Shown here one piece after another: positions 9,539 to 18,082 of a stretch of 64,000 nucleotides of DNA (position 1 is the stretch's first letter; every line of letters begins with the position of its first letter). Source of the stretch: Spirochaetae bacterium HGW-Spirochaetae-1 (GTDB lineage Bacteria > Spirochaetota > UBA4802 > UBA5550); assembly GCA_002839375.1 (NCBI GenBank), contig PGXY01000011.1:186001-250000 (forward strand), given 5' to 3'. Position numbers and translations under genes: made by a program. The notes below the pieces were generated by a model, which searched no databases, had not been told where the DNA came from, and worked only from the letters and a program-made list of their open reading frames with translations.

Positions 9539-9579
9539 TTGCTCAGAGTAAATAATTTTCTGATTGTTGCTCAGAGTAA
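9539..9579 (+). repeat. REP pair upstream of the HD-GYP gene
   Basis: Two exact TTGCTCAGAGTAA copies, 9539-9551 and 9567-9579, in direct orientation 28 bp apart. They lie in the 336-bp gap 9296-9631, where nothing else distinct was seen. Confidence 0.85.
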
Positions 9580-9631
9580 ACTGTTTGTTGAAGAAAAGCA
9601 CTTTTTGTACCGATGTCAATGACAGAAGATC

Positions 9632-11695
9632 ATGAAAAGAACAATTGTTTTATCAAAGAAAAGTGAAGCGTATATCGGGACATGTCCGGAGAGTGATTAC
9701 GCCGTTGTGAGGACCGATGACCCGGCTGAGGAAATCGGCCAATTCCTATCCTCTCCCGAAAGAGAAATGGTGCTGGTCCTTTTCTTTATTCACGTCAGCG
9801 AGTACGAGAAGCTGTTTAAGACCCTCAGGAAAATCACAGAGAACAGTCTGTTCTATACCATGGTTGTCTTCGGATCGGTGCAGGATATGCAGTCGGACCG
9901 GTTCAGCAAGCTCCATCATATTTCTGAATTCAGAAGCACGGCCCTTGTCCCCGAAGAGATTGGATTCATAATCGAGAAATCTTTTTCCATAGCTGATGCC
10001 TACTGCAATGACCGCCAGGTGCAGGACGAATATTTCGCCAAGCTCGTCGATACCAAGCAGGACCAGGATGATCTCATCAATATTGGCAGATCGCTTTCCA
10101 GCGAAAAAGACCCGGAGAAGCTCCTCTTCCTGATTCTATTCCTGAGCAAGAAAATCACCGGTGCCGATGCCGGCAGCATATATCTTGTTGAAACCGATGA
10201 AAAGGGGAAAAAAAGGATGCGTTTTAAGACCTCGCACACCTTTTCACGGGAGATTCCCCTGAACGAGTTTGTCATGGATCTGGACAAGAAGTCAATAGCA
10301 GGATATGTGGCTGTCACGGGCGAGGTTTTGAATATCCCCGATGTCTACAAGCTTCCGGAACAGGAGGCCTTTTCCTTTACCCACAATTCATCGTTCGACA
10401 GAACCCACAGCTATTATACGCGGTCCATGCTCGTGGTTCCCATGCGGAATTATCAGGATGAAATTATCGGTGTTATCCAGCTCATCAACAGCAAGGAGGA
10501 TCTGCATAACCGGGAGAATACGGGGAACGAGGCTTTTACGCTAAAACTCGAGACTATGGATGATTTTGACCAGTATGTCGTTCCCTTTGACGACAAGTAC
10601 GATAGTCTCCTGGAGGCCATTGCGGGGCAGGCGGCTATCGCCATTGAGAATAACCGCATGATAAAGCAGATTCAGAATCAGTTTGAGGAGTTTGTCAGGG
10701 CGTCGGTAACAGCCATAGAATCCAGGGACCCGGCCACGTCGGGTCATTCATTCCGGGTCGCTGAAATATGCAAGGCCATGGTCCTGGCCATCAATGATAT
10801 CCAGGAAGGATACCTGAAGGACTTCCATTTCTCCGAGACGGCGATCCGGGAGATAGAGTTTGCCGCGCTGCTTCATGACTTCGGCAAGGTCTATGTGGAC
10901 CTCAACATATTCAAAAAGGAGAAAAAGCTCTATCCGAAAGACCTGGAAAATCTCATGATACGACTTGATTATCTCTTCAGGTTCGTCGAACTACAGTACA
11001 ATCTCAGGGAAAGCAGAATACTGCAGGAGATAAATGAGACAGGGAATACGGCACTTCGCAGGGAGTATGTGGACGTGGCCCTGGAAAAGGAAAGGATGCT
11101 TATCAAGATCAAGGAGATCAAGGAAAGGGTACGGGTACTCAATGAGCCCACTATAATGGAAAGAAATCCCGTAGAGACCGTTGACACCATAATGAATGAC
11201 ATCAACAGCATTCACTGTATCGACATTGACGGCAACATTATGGATATCATCACCGATTATGACAGGACCAATCTCATTATACAGCGGGGCAGTCTGAATC
11301 CCGTTGAGCGAAAGGAAATAGAGAGTCATGTGGTGCACACCTATAATTTTGTCAGTAAAATCCCCTGGCCGCCGGAATATAAAAATATTCCGGAAATAGC
11401 GCTGCGCCATCACGAAAAGATAAACGGGACCGGATATCCCGACGGACTGAAAGGCCGGGAGAGCACCCTCATCCAGGCCAGGATCATGGCCATTGCCGAC
11501 ATATATGATGCCCTGGCAGCCCCTGACCGTCCATATAAAAAAGCCGTTCCCCGCGACAAGGTGCTTTCTATTCTCCAGGAAGAAGTGGAGCGTGGAGTGC
11601 TTGACAAAGATCTCGTCGATGTATTTATTGAAAAAAGGATATTTGAAAAAGTTAATATGGATTTATTTCGATATGAAGTCACTCCTCCAGCTTAA
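9632..11695 (+). CDS. GAF / HD-GYP cyclic-di-GMP phosphodiesterase-type regulator
   Basis: 687 aa in three parts. Residues 1-125 resemble a degenerate receiver. Residues 145-340 are a GAF-like sensor (DAGSIYLVE, AGYVAVTGE, MLVVPM, AIAIENN). Residues 350 onward form an HD-GYP domain with SGHSFRVAE (H372), LLHDFGK (H415-D416) and HHEKINGTGYPDG at about 593. HD-GYP enzymes hydrolyse cyclic di-GMP and often control motility, which fits the flagellar genes in this window. About 110 extra residues, largely helical, separate the HD and GYP motifs. The next gene starts inside the 3' end (11673), so translation may be coupled. Confidence 0.88.
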   Translation: MKRTIVLSKKSEAYIGTCPESDYAVVRTDDPAEEIGQFLSSPEREMVLVLFFIHVSEYEKLFKTLRKITENSLFYTMVVFGSVQDMQSDRFSKLHHISEFRSTALVPEEIGFIIEKSFSIADAYCNDRQVQDEYFAKLVDTKQDQDDLINIGRSLSSEKDPEKLLFLILFLSKKITGADAGSIYLVETDEKGKKRMRFKTSHTFSREIPLNEFVMDLDKKSIAGYVAVTGEVLNIPDVYKLPEQEAFSFTHNSSFDRTHSYYTRSMLVVPMRNYQDEIIGVIQLINSKEDLHNRENTGNEAFTLKLETMDDFDQYVVPFDDKYDSLLEAIAGQAAIAIENNRMIKQIQNQFEEFVRASVTAIESRDPATSGHSFRVAEICKAMVLAINDIQEGYLKDFHFSETAIREIEFAALLHDFGKVYVDLNIFKKEKKLYPKDLENLMIRLDYLFRFVELQYNLRESRILQEINETGNTALRREYVDVALEKERMLIKIKEIKERVRVLNEPTIMERNPVETVDTIMNDINSIHCIDIDGNIMDIITDYDRTNLIIQRGSLNPVERKEIESHVVHTYNFVSKIPWPPEYKNIPEIALRHHEKINGTGYPDGLKGRESTLIQARIMAIADIYDALAAPDRPYKKAVPRDKVLSILQEEVERGVLDKDLVDVFIEKRIFEKVNMDLFRYEVTPPA

Positions 11696-12620
11696 AAAGA
11701 ACATGCTGCTGCTCATGGCATTACTGGCGGTATTCATGGTTCCCATGGATATATCTGCCCGTGAGTTGGTCACCATCGTTTACACCAATTCGCTCAACGG
11801 CTATCTCGATTACTGTCAGTGCAGGGAGGAGCCCAAGGGCGGACTGGTGAAACGCGCAACGGCGCTGCGCGGACTGCGAACTAAATATCCCGGCATGGTG
11901 CTGGTTGATACGGGCGATTTTCTCACCTTCGAGGAGGATGCGCTGCTGGCTGAATACGTCGTCAGGGCCTACGGATATATGAAGTACGACGCCATCGCCC
12001 CGGGTGACCAGGAGTTTTCCGGCGGGATTGACCTGTACCTGGATGTGCAAAAGCGCCTTCCCCTGGTCTGTGATAATCTCATGATTAAAGGAAATGCAAA
12101 GGCGGGACGGGCCGCGGTTCGATATAATATAGTAAAACGAAACGGCCTTTCCATCGGTATAATAGGCACCATGTCTCCCGAAGCGTTCAGGTATTACCCG
12201 CAGACCCTTACGAAAAAAATATCCCTGACAGACCAGGCAGCTGAAATACAAAAAGATATTGATTATCTAAAGAAACAGGGTGTGGCAATTGTTATCCTTC
12301 TGTCTCATTCGGGATATGACCGCGACGTGGAACTTGCCGGGATGCTCCCCGATATAGACGTTATCGTGGGAGGACATTCCCAGACACTGTTGAAAAAACC
12401 CCGTATAAAGGGAAGAACGGTGATAGTTCAGGCCGGTGCCAATGGTGCACATATCGGGATCCTTGAGATCAGCGTCGACAAGGGGAAGGTTGCTGTAATA
12501 AGTAATAATTTTCAGCTTCCCGACGACCGTCACCCTGAAGACGATCCCGTTATACGAAAGCTTATCAAGGAGTATGAAGCCGAAGTGCAGAAGAAATATC
12601 GAAAACTGAGGTTGAAATAG
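11673..12620 (+). CDS. Secreted UshA/5'-nucleotidase-like protein with altered metal site
   Basis: About 315 aa with a signal peptide (cleavage near ISA-RE). The fold is that of calcineurin-like UshA/CpdB proteins: YTNSLNG, GGLVKRATAL, LVDTGDFL, GDQEFSGG, SHSGYD and GGHSQ. Several metal or catalytic positions differ from the family: the usual DxHG is SLNG followed by CQC, GNHE is GDQE, and GGHSH is GGHSQ. It may bind a different metal or have lost phosphatase activity. The start at 11673 overlaps the HD-GYP gene by 23 bp; ATG 11703 is an alternative. The rhodanese gene follows after 1 bp, so the three genes to 13623 look like one unit. Confidence 0.75.
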   Translation: MKSLLQLKKNMLLLMALLAVFMVPMDISARELVTIVYTNSLNGYLDYCQCREEPKGGLVKRATALRGLRTKYPGMVLVDTGDFLTFEEDALLAEYVVRAYGYMKYDAIAPGDQEFSGGIDLYLDVQKRLPLVCDNLMIKGNAKAGRAAVRYNIVKRNGLSIGIIGTMSPEAFRYYPQTLTKKISLTDQAAEIQKDIDYLKKQGVAIVILLSHSGYDRDVELAGMLPDIDVIVGGHSQTLLKKPRIKGRTVIVQAGANGAHIGILEISVDKGKVAVISNNFQLPDDRHPEDDPVIRKLIKEYEAEVQKKYRKLRLK

Positions 12621-12621
12621 A

Positions 12622-13101
12622 ATGAATCCGATAAGGTCCATAATAAAACAGGCCTTCATAATTGTCATTTTTTCATTTCTTACAGGTATGCTTATCAATG
12701 CCTTTCATCCGAAGGGGTATGTCATGGTTGGCGCTTCACGGATGAAGGAAAAGAAAATTGTTTATATTACGGCCGACGAGGCAAAGATCAAGTATGACGG
12801 GGGGAGCGTTCTCTTCGTGGATTCCCGGAGTCCCGGGGAATACAATGAAGGGCATGCTGCCGGAGCGGTGAATATTCCCTCGCACCCTGCGTCGGCCATG
12901 ATGCGCGGTATCGAGGAGAACATGCCTTTTATAAACGGGCCGCGTGAGCTGGTTATTTACTGCTCGGCTCATTCCTGCGATTCATCGGACGTTCTGGCAG
13001 CAGAAATATCAGGACTCGGTTATTCCCGAAATATTTATATAATTGAAAAGGGATTTCCCGAGTGGAGCGGGTCGGGATTTCCCGTATCGTCATCGAAGTG
13101 A
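12622..13101 (+). CDS. Membrane-anchored rhodanese-like protein
   Basis: 159 aa with an N-terminal membrane helix (about residues 8-27), then a single rhodanese domain: FVDSRSPGEYNEGHAAGAVNIP followed by the active-site loop CSAHSCDSSD. The first Cys of that loop sits at the catalytic position. Rhodanese domains carry persulfide sulfur. Anchored outside the membrane beside a MauE/DoxX protein and an unusual calcineurin-like protein, it probably takes part in periplasmic sulfur or thiol redox chemistry. The gene starts 1 bp after the preceding stop codon. Confidence 0.85.
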   Translation: MNPIRSIIKQAFIIVIFSFLTGMLINAFHPKGYVMVGASRMKEKKIVYITADEAKIKYDGGSVLFVDSRSPGEYNEGHAAGAVNIPSHPASAMMRGIEENMPFINGPRELVIYCSAHSCDSSDVLAAEISGLGYSRNIYIIEKGFPEWSGSGFPVSSSK

Positions 13102-13113
13102 AAAGAGGTCCCT

Positions 13114-13623
13114 ATGGAAGAAGATAGAAGCGGAATGCTGAAACGTATATTGTACGGAAATTATATTACAGCTGTTATACGAATATTCATGGGGTGTCTC
13201 CTTATATTTTCAGGATTTTTCAAGGTCCTGGACATTGAGTCTTTTGGAAACGTCATCGGCATGTATGACCTGGCGCCGCAGTGGGCCATCCCCTATGCTG
13301 CCGTCACGCTTCCAGTCCTGGAGATCGTTATCGGCACGTTTATCGCCCTGGGGATCAGAATCCAGGCATCATCGTTGCTGGCAGCCGGTCTCATGGTTGT
13401 ATTCGCCGGTATTATCGCCATCAGTGTTGCGCGGGGCCAGACCTTTGAATGCGGCTGTTTTGAACTGAACCGCCTGGGCATCGGCATCGATGAGCGTGTC
13501 AGTCTTTCTCTGGTGGCGAGAGATCTCGTTTTTGCCGCGCTGTATCTGGTGATTATGATGGCGAAAAACAACCTGTTGTCCCTGGAACGGTTCTTTGAAC
13601 GTTTGAGGCTGAGGTATCTCTGA
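13114..13623 (+). CDS. MauE/DoxX-type redox-associated membrane protein
   Basis: 169 aa with four predicted membrane helices. FSGFFKVLDIESFGNVIGMYDL at the first helix-loop, and later FECGCFELN, are typical of the MauE/DoxX family. The CGC pair in the loop before the last helix is a likely redox-active thiol site. MauE was first described in methylamine dehydrogenase maturation, where it supports disulfide chemistry. Here the partners are a rhodanese and a secreted calcineurin-like protein. AGAGG precedes the ATG. It is the last gene of the unit; the next gene converges from the other strand 14 bp away. Confidence 0.8.
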   Translation: MEEDRSGMLKRILYGNYITAVIRIFMGCLLIFSGFFKVLDIESFGNVIGMYDLAPQWAIPYAAVTLPVLEIVIGTFIALGIRIQASSLLAAGLMVVFAGIIAISVARGQTFECGCFELNRLGIGIDERVSLSLVARDLVFAALYLVIMMAKNNLLSLERFFERLRLRYL

Positions 13624-13637
13624 TTGGCCTGCAAAGG

Positions 13638-14522
13638 TCAGTCTGCGGGATAGCGCAGAAAAGCTATGCTTCCTTCTGAAAGTGTCGTCATCGCAGAAAC
13701 GGGACTGCATTTTACCTTGAAAAGAAAATAGAGATGTGTCGATTTACCCGTATAATACTGCAGATTTTCACCGAAGAGAGTCTCGAAATTTCCCTGGCCC
13801 TTTAAAATAATCAGATCAGCTCCGGAGAAGGCGTGGAGAAATTCATCGGAAGACCGGGAAAAAACAATTCCCGGTGTACTGTCGCCCGTGTCGATCACCC
13901 GGGCAAGGGTGTCAATTCCTGCCAGGCGGGCATCCTCGCGGGTTGCGTCGTTGATAATGGGAAGGCCACGCACAGCGTATGTAACGGATTTTTCCCGCAT
14001 CTGTTCTATGAGAAAACGATCAAAGACTATCTCTCCGGCGTTATCGCCGACAACCAGTATCTGCCGTGAATGTGAAAGTTCTTTTTTAAAGGCGCCATAC
14101 AGTGCTTCATCCAGGGGCGTATCAAGGGCATGAAGCAGGGATTTTTTTATATCGACCCTATCGCTGCTTCCCGGTGCGCCATAATCTATAATGTTGCCGC
14201 TTATGGATATCTGCAGGGCTGTCTTCAGCGGATCTTTGCTTTGAGCTAAAATATTTTTTATTTCCGGTACCAGGGAAAGGGCCGCATCATTACTCTTTTT
14301 TTTCTGTTCAGCATAGGGATCACTGTCGTTTATAAGTTTTTTAAGAAGAGTATGGATCTCCCTTCCATAATTGGGAGGCGGCAGTTCCGGATCCATGGAT
14401 GATGCACAGGCTATAATTTCACGGAGTATGGCGGTCTTTCTGATCCGTGGCAGATCCATGCCGTTGAGTAGTTTTTCCATCTGGCATATGAGACAGCCGT
14501 AGCAGGTCATTTCAAGCTTCAT
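13638..14522 (-). CDS. DUF89 / ARMT1-type metal-dependent phosphatase
   Basis: 294 aa. The N-terminal Cys-rich signature (MTCYGCLICQ) and the metal-site loop VVGDNAGEIVFDRFL mark the DUF89 family, whose studied members are metal-dependent damage-control phosphatases acting on sugar phosphates and related metabolites. DLIILKGQGNFETL is also family-typical. The ATG at 14522 has GAGGAG upstream. The reading frame stays open for another 1.2 kb upstream, but that part is antisense to icd and is not coding. Confidence 0.85.
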   Translation of the reverse strand: MKLEMTCYGCLICQMEKLLNGMDLPRIRKTAILREIIACASSMDPELPPPNYGREIHTLLKKLINDSDPYAEQKKKSNDAALSLVPEIKNILAQSKDPLKTALQISISGNIIDYGAPGSSDRVDIKKSLLHALDTPLDEALYGAFKKELSHSRQILVVGDNAGEIVFDRFLIEQMREKSVTYAVRGLPIINDATREDARLAGIDTLARVIDTGDSTPGIVFSRSSDEFLHAFSGADLIILKGQGNFETLFGENLQYYTGKSTHLYFLFKVKCSPVSAMTTLSEGSIAFLRYPAD

Positions 14523-14617
14523 TTCTGTACTCCTCGAGGTAACATTATGCCGATGAAACGGTTGATCCCCATAGGGGGAAATCCCGGTGTCAAAAATATG
14601 TGATATTTTCAATAGGA

Positions 14618-14654
14618 TTTGACAAAAATTATTACCGATTTGATATTTGTCAAA
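14618..14654 (+). promoter_or_regulatory. Candidate icd promoter overlapped by an inverted repeat
   Basis: TTGACA (14619-14624), a 17-bp spacer and GATATT (14642-14647). An inverted repeat TTTGACAAA (14618-14626) / TTTGTCAAA (14646-14654) overlaps both boxes, as an operator would. It leaves a leader of about 95 nt before icd. Confidence 0.5.
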
Positions 14655-14747
14655 TAACATTGACGTAATTGTTAAAATCGGCGCAGATATGACGTTGTTA
14701 TGCGCCTTTTTTAGAATCACTATATCAATTATTATAAAGGAGTTTTT

Positions 14748-15962
14748 ATGAGCGGCAGCAAAATTCAATACAGCAATGGAAAAATTACCGTACCGGAAAA
14801 TCCCATAATTCTCTTTATAGAGGGCGACGGCACCGGTCCCGATATCTGGAGGGCCACCAGAATCGCCCTCGATGCGGCAGTGGAAAAAACATATAAAGGT
14901 CAGCGGAAAATTCACTGGAAAGAGGTCCTGGCGGGAGAAAAGGCCTTTAATCAGACCGGGGAATGGCTCCCGCAGGAAACGCTCGACGCCATAAAGGAAT
15001 ACAAGGTGGCCATCAAAGGTCCTCTCACCACGCCTGTGGGAGGCGGCATCCGAAGTATCAATGTGGCGCTGCGGCAGATGCTCGGCCTCTACGCCTGTGT
15101 CAGGCCCGTCAGGTATTTTCTTGGAGTACCGTCGCCGGTGAAGCAGCCCGAAAAAGTGGACATGATTATTTATCGCGAGAACATGGAGGACCTCTATGCC
15201 GGTATTGAATGGAAGGAGGGCTCCGATGATGTTCTCCGTGTTATACGGTTCCTGAATAAAGAGATGGGCCGTGACATCCCGGAAGATTCCGGTATCGGTA
15301 TTAAACCCATCAGCATTACCAATACCAAGAAGCTGGTGCGCCGGGCCATTCAGTACGCCATCGACAATAAAAGGAAAAGCGTGACCCTGGTTCACAAGGG
15401 CAACATCATGAAGTTCACCGAAGGGGCCTTCAAAGAATGGGGATATGATCTGGCCAAGGAGGAGTTCCGTGGTTTCATTGTAACCGAGGATGAGCTCTGG
15501 GACCAGTACAACGGCAAACAGCCCGAAGGGAAGATTCTCATCAAGGACCGCATTGCCGATGCCATGTTCCAGCAGATCCTGCTCAGGCCCGACGAATACG
15601 ATATCCTTGCCACACCCAATCTTAACGGTGACTTTATCTCCGACGCCCTGGCTGCACAGGTCGGCGGTCTGGGCATGGCTCCCGGCGCCAATATCGGCGA
15701 CAACGAAGCGGTCTTCGAGGCCACGCACGGCACTGCCCCGAAATACGCCGACCTCGACAAGGTTAATCCCGGGTCCCTTATCCTTTCCGGTGAGATGATG
15801 CTCCGTTTCCTGGGATGGACCGAGGCGGCAGACCGGCTCATCGAGGGACTGCAGAAGACAATCGGTCAGAAGAAGGTCACCTATGATCTGGAACGCCAGA
15901 TGGAAGGTGCGACGCTTCTCAAATGTTCCGAATTCGGAAAGGCCGTGGCGGATAATATTTAA
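14748..15962 (+). CDS. icd: NADP-dependent isocitrate dehydrogenase
   Basis: 404 aa, full length. It converts isocitrate to 2-oxoglutarate and CO2 in the TCA cycle. The substrate loop [12 protein letters not shown] carries the serine that kinase-regulated enzymes phosphorylate. [14 protein letters not shown], the lysine-containing [10 protein letters not shown], and [23 protein letters not shown] are all present. The Lys-Tyr after HGTAP are the residues that select NADP over NAD in the E. coli enzyme. AAAGGAG lies 8 bp before the ATG. It is monocistronic, with a candidate promoter at 14618-14654. Confidence 0.96.
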   Translation: MSGSKIQYSNGKITVPENPIILFIEGDGTGPDIWRATRIALDAAVEKTYKGQRKIHWKEVLAGEKAFNQTGEWLPQETLDAIKEYKVAIKGPLTTPVGGGIRSINVALRQMLGLYACVRPVRYFLGVPSPVKQPEKVDMIIYRENMEDLYAGIEWKEGSDDVLRVIRFLNKEMGRDIPEDSGIGIKPISITNTKKLVRRAIQYAIDNKRKSVTLVHKGNIMKFTEGAFKEWGYDLAKEEFRGFIVTEDELWDQYNGKQPEGKILIKDRIADAMFQQILLRPDEYDILATPNLNGDFISDALAAQVGGLGMAPGANIGDNEAVFEATHGTAPKYADLDKVNPGSLILSGEMMLRFLGWTEAADRLIEGLQKTIGQKKVTYDLERQMEGATLLKCSEFGKAVADNI

Positions 15963-16038
15963 TTATTTTTAGAATTTCCCAGGAAGGCGCAAAGAGAAAA
16001 CCCCGGCGAAGATATTAAAACCGGGCATACATGGACGG

Positions 16039-16134
16039 TCGCCACCCCTGGGAGGGGTTTTAAAATAATCTCGATCCTTTTAAACTACTCTCGGGTAATT
16101 AAGGGAGTCCCAGGCCCCCTTGAGGGGGCGGCGA
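16039..16134. repeat. Imperfect inverted repeat in the icd-rluD gap
   Basis: TCGCCACCCCTGGGAGGGG (16039-16057) is an imperfect reverse complement of 16115-16134, which reads CCCCCTTGAGGGGGCGGCGA. Each arm is itself palindromic. This looks like a small non-autonomous element or a degenerate convergent terminator between icd and rluD. Confidence 0.45.
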
Positions 16135-16188
16135 GAGCCGATATCGGTATTCAATTAATATTTCCGCCGGGGGGGCTTACTTTTCCTT

Positions 16189-17130
16189 TTATTGTGCCTG
16201 CTGGTCAAGTTTATCTACGAAGGCCTTCATGTGCTCCGGGAGGTTTATGCTGAAGCTCATTGTCTTGCCCGTTTCGGGATGCGTGAAGGACAGGGTTGTA
16301 GAGGCCAGGAGCAGGTAGGGGACTTTATGCCGTTCCCATTTTTTCGAGTAGATAGGGTCTCCCACGATGGGCATGCTCTCCGAAGAAAGATGAACGCGGA
16401 TCTGGTGTGTGCGGCCCGTATGGATTTTTATGTCCAGGAGCGAAAAGAGCTGGGTCCCCGTGTTCCACATCCGCTTCAGGGTATATTCCGTGATGGCCTC
16501 CTTTCCGTCTTCGACCACGGTCATTTTATGCCGATACTTCCGGTGCCGTGCCAGGGGCTTGCTGATCACATCGTGTTCCTTTCCGGGTCTTCCCGTCACA
16601 ATTGCCGTATAACCCTTGAAAACGGTACGACCGGCGAATGCCTCAACGAGATTCCGGTGGGCGATGTCATTCTTGGCGATGATCATGAGGCCCGTGGTGT
16701 CTTTGTCCAGGCGATGGACTATACCGGGCCGTATAGCCCCTCCTATGGATGAGAGATCATGACAGTGGAAAAGCAGGGCGTTCACCAGGGTCCTGTTCCA
16801 ATTGCCGGGGCCCGGGTGTACTACCAGTCCCGGTTGTTTGTTTATGACGGCCAGGGACGAATCCTCGTAGACAATGTCGAGGGGGATATCTTCGGGCTCG
16901 AGGGCCAGTTCTTCCGGTTCCGGCACGGTGATGAGTATGGAATCGTCGAGCTTTACCTTATAATTGGCCCGTATATCATCGCCGTTAACTTTTATATCGC
17001 CGTTTTTTATCAGTTTCTGGATATAACTGCGGGAAAAGTCCAGCTCCAGGGCGTGGACAAGGAATTTATCGATCCTTTCAAGGTGATATTCTTCCGGTAC
17101 GGCCAGTTCTATGATGCTTCCATGTTCCAT
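16189..17130 (-). CDS. rluD: RluD-type 23S rRNA pseudouridine synthase
   Basis: 313 aa. An N-terminal S4-like RNA-binding segment (about residues 16-80; RIDKFLVHAL...GDIKVNG) is followed by the RluA/RluD catalytic domain. The motif HRLDKDTTGLM contains the catalytic Asp, and GRTHQIRVHL lies further on. RluD modifies helix 69 of 23S rRNA; RluC-type specificity cannot be fully excluded from sequence alone. AAGGAG lies 14 bp before the ATG, slightly far. The gene is monocistronic. Confidence 0.9.
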   Translation of the reverse strand: MEHGSIIELAVPEEYHLERIDKFLVHALELDFSRSYIQKLIKNGDIKVNGDDIRANYKVKLDDSILITVPEPEELALEPEDIPLDIVYEDSSLAVINKQPGLVVHPGPGNWNRTLVNALLFHCHDLSSIGGAIRPGIVHRLDKDTTGLMIIAKNDIAHRNLVEAFAGRTVFKGYTAIVTGRPGKEHDVISKPLARHRKYRHKMTVVEDGKEAITEYTLKRMWNTGTQLFSLLDIKIHTGRTHQIRVHLSSESMPIVGDPIYSKKWERHKVPYLLLASTTLSFTHPETGKTMSFSINLPEHMKAFVDKLDQQAQ

Positions 17131-17190
17131 GCGTTACTTTATATCTCCTTTGGGGGGAGAGAATCAATATAAGGATGAAATCATTATTAA

Positions 17191-17371
17191 TGCAACCACA
17201 GAGGCACAGAGACACGGGGGAAGAGAGAGCGTTGATGATATTATAGTATCCACTATTAATGATAAAAATTGGATAATGAATACCAAAAAACCATCATAGA
17301 AAAGATGTTGTACAATCAATACGTTTTTGTGTTCGACTAACTCTCTGCGCCCCTGTGTCTCTGTGGTTGCC
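17191..17371. repeat. MITE-like element with ACCACAGAG termini
   Basis: A roughly 180-bp segment bounded by GCAACCACAGAG (from 17192) and its reverse complement CTCTGTGGTTGC (to 17370). GCACAGAGACAC-type motifs lie inside each end. The interior is AT-rich and non-coding. Repeats of this kind recur in many environmental bacterial genomes. It occupies most of the 405-bp gap 17131-17535. Confidence 0.6.
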
Positions 17372-17535
17372 TTTTTCCTTATTTATGCTTAAAATAGATT
17401 CTTTCCCACGATATTAACACTCTCCCGGGGAAAGATGTAATTGACAAGAAATAAATTTATTTTTAATCTATCGGGTAATCTGCGGCACGGTGCCGTTGTA
17501 ACAATTGAGAGGTCCGGTGATACGTATAACATGAA

Positions 17536-17973
17536 ATGCATGTGTTATTTTCCCGAATTCCCATGATGCCAGAAAAATGGAACATTGATCACCTGAAAGA
17601 GCATATCCCCCTCGTTGCTCCCTATCTTGTCACGCTATATTATTTTGAGATCATATTCATCATGCCCGTCATGTATTTCGTCGTCGGAAAGGCCGGCGCT
17701 GTTCTGACAGGGCTGACCCTGGCAATTCTTCTTACGCTGCAGGTCCTGGCGCTCTACTTTAAAAAAGAGATAAACCGGCGTATACAGCTCATTATAACCG
17801 ATATCCATTTTGCCTATGTCCTGGCGACCCTGGTTAATTTCGGCATGCATGATTTCGACGGGCATACCATAGACATCGCCATGTACGGCATCCGGTTTAT
17901 AACCATTCTCGCCGATATCCCCCTTATCTGGTTTCTCACCGATGAGAAAGTGAAACTGGACTATTCGGCGTAA
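17536..17973 (+). CDS. Hypothetical four-helix membrane protein
   Basis: 145 aa with about four predicted membrane segments (residues ~32-50, 54-74, 86-104, 118-136). I do not recognise the family. The short loops and a conserved-looking HDFDGHTID segment suggest a small integral inner-membrane protein. No good ribosome-binding site precedes ATG 17536; ATGs at 17563 and 17566 are alternatives. It is monocistronic, about 110 bp before the hydrolase gene. Confidence 0.55.
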   Translation: MHVLFSRIPMMPEKWNIDHLKEHIPLVAPYLVTLYYFEIIFIMPVMYFVVGKAGAVLTGLTLAILLTLQVLALYFKKEINRRIQLIITDIHFAYVLATLVNFGMHDFDGHTIDIAMYGIRFITILADIPLIWFLTDEKVKLDYSA

Positions 17974-18082
17974 AAACCAAAAAAATTATTAAAATCAGTC
18001 CTGCGCGACTTATTGTGTTTGAAAAATAATGCCCCACGGTCAATAAAAGGGTGCGGAAATTTGACATGGAGAAGGGATACCT

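Noticed and set aside
6208-9579. CRISPR array
   Set aside because: The repeats are 13 bp, palindromic, irregularly spaced and mostly paired or inverted; no cas genes are present.
14523-15728. Long minus-strand open frame that extends the DUF89 gene to 696 codons
   Set aside because: It is antisense to icd, which is fully conserved; the DUF89 start at 14522 has a good ribosome-binding site and the conserved N-terminus of the family.
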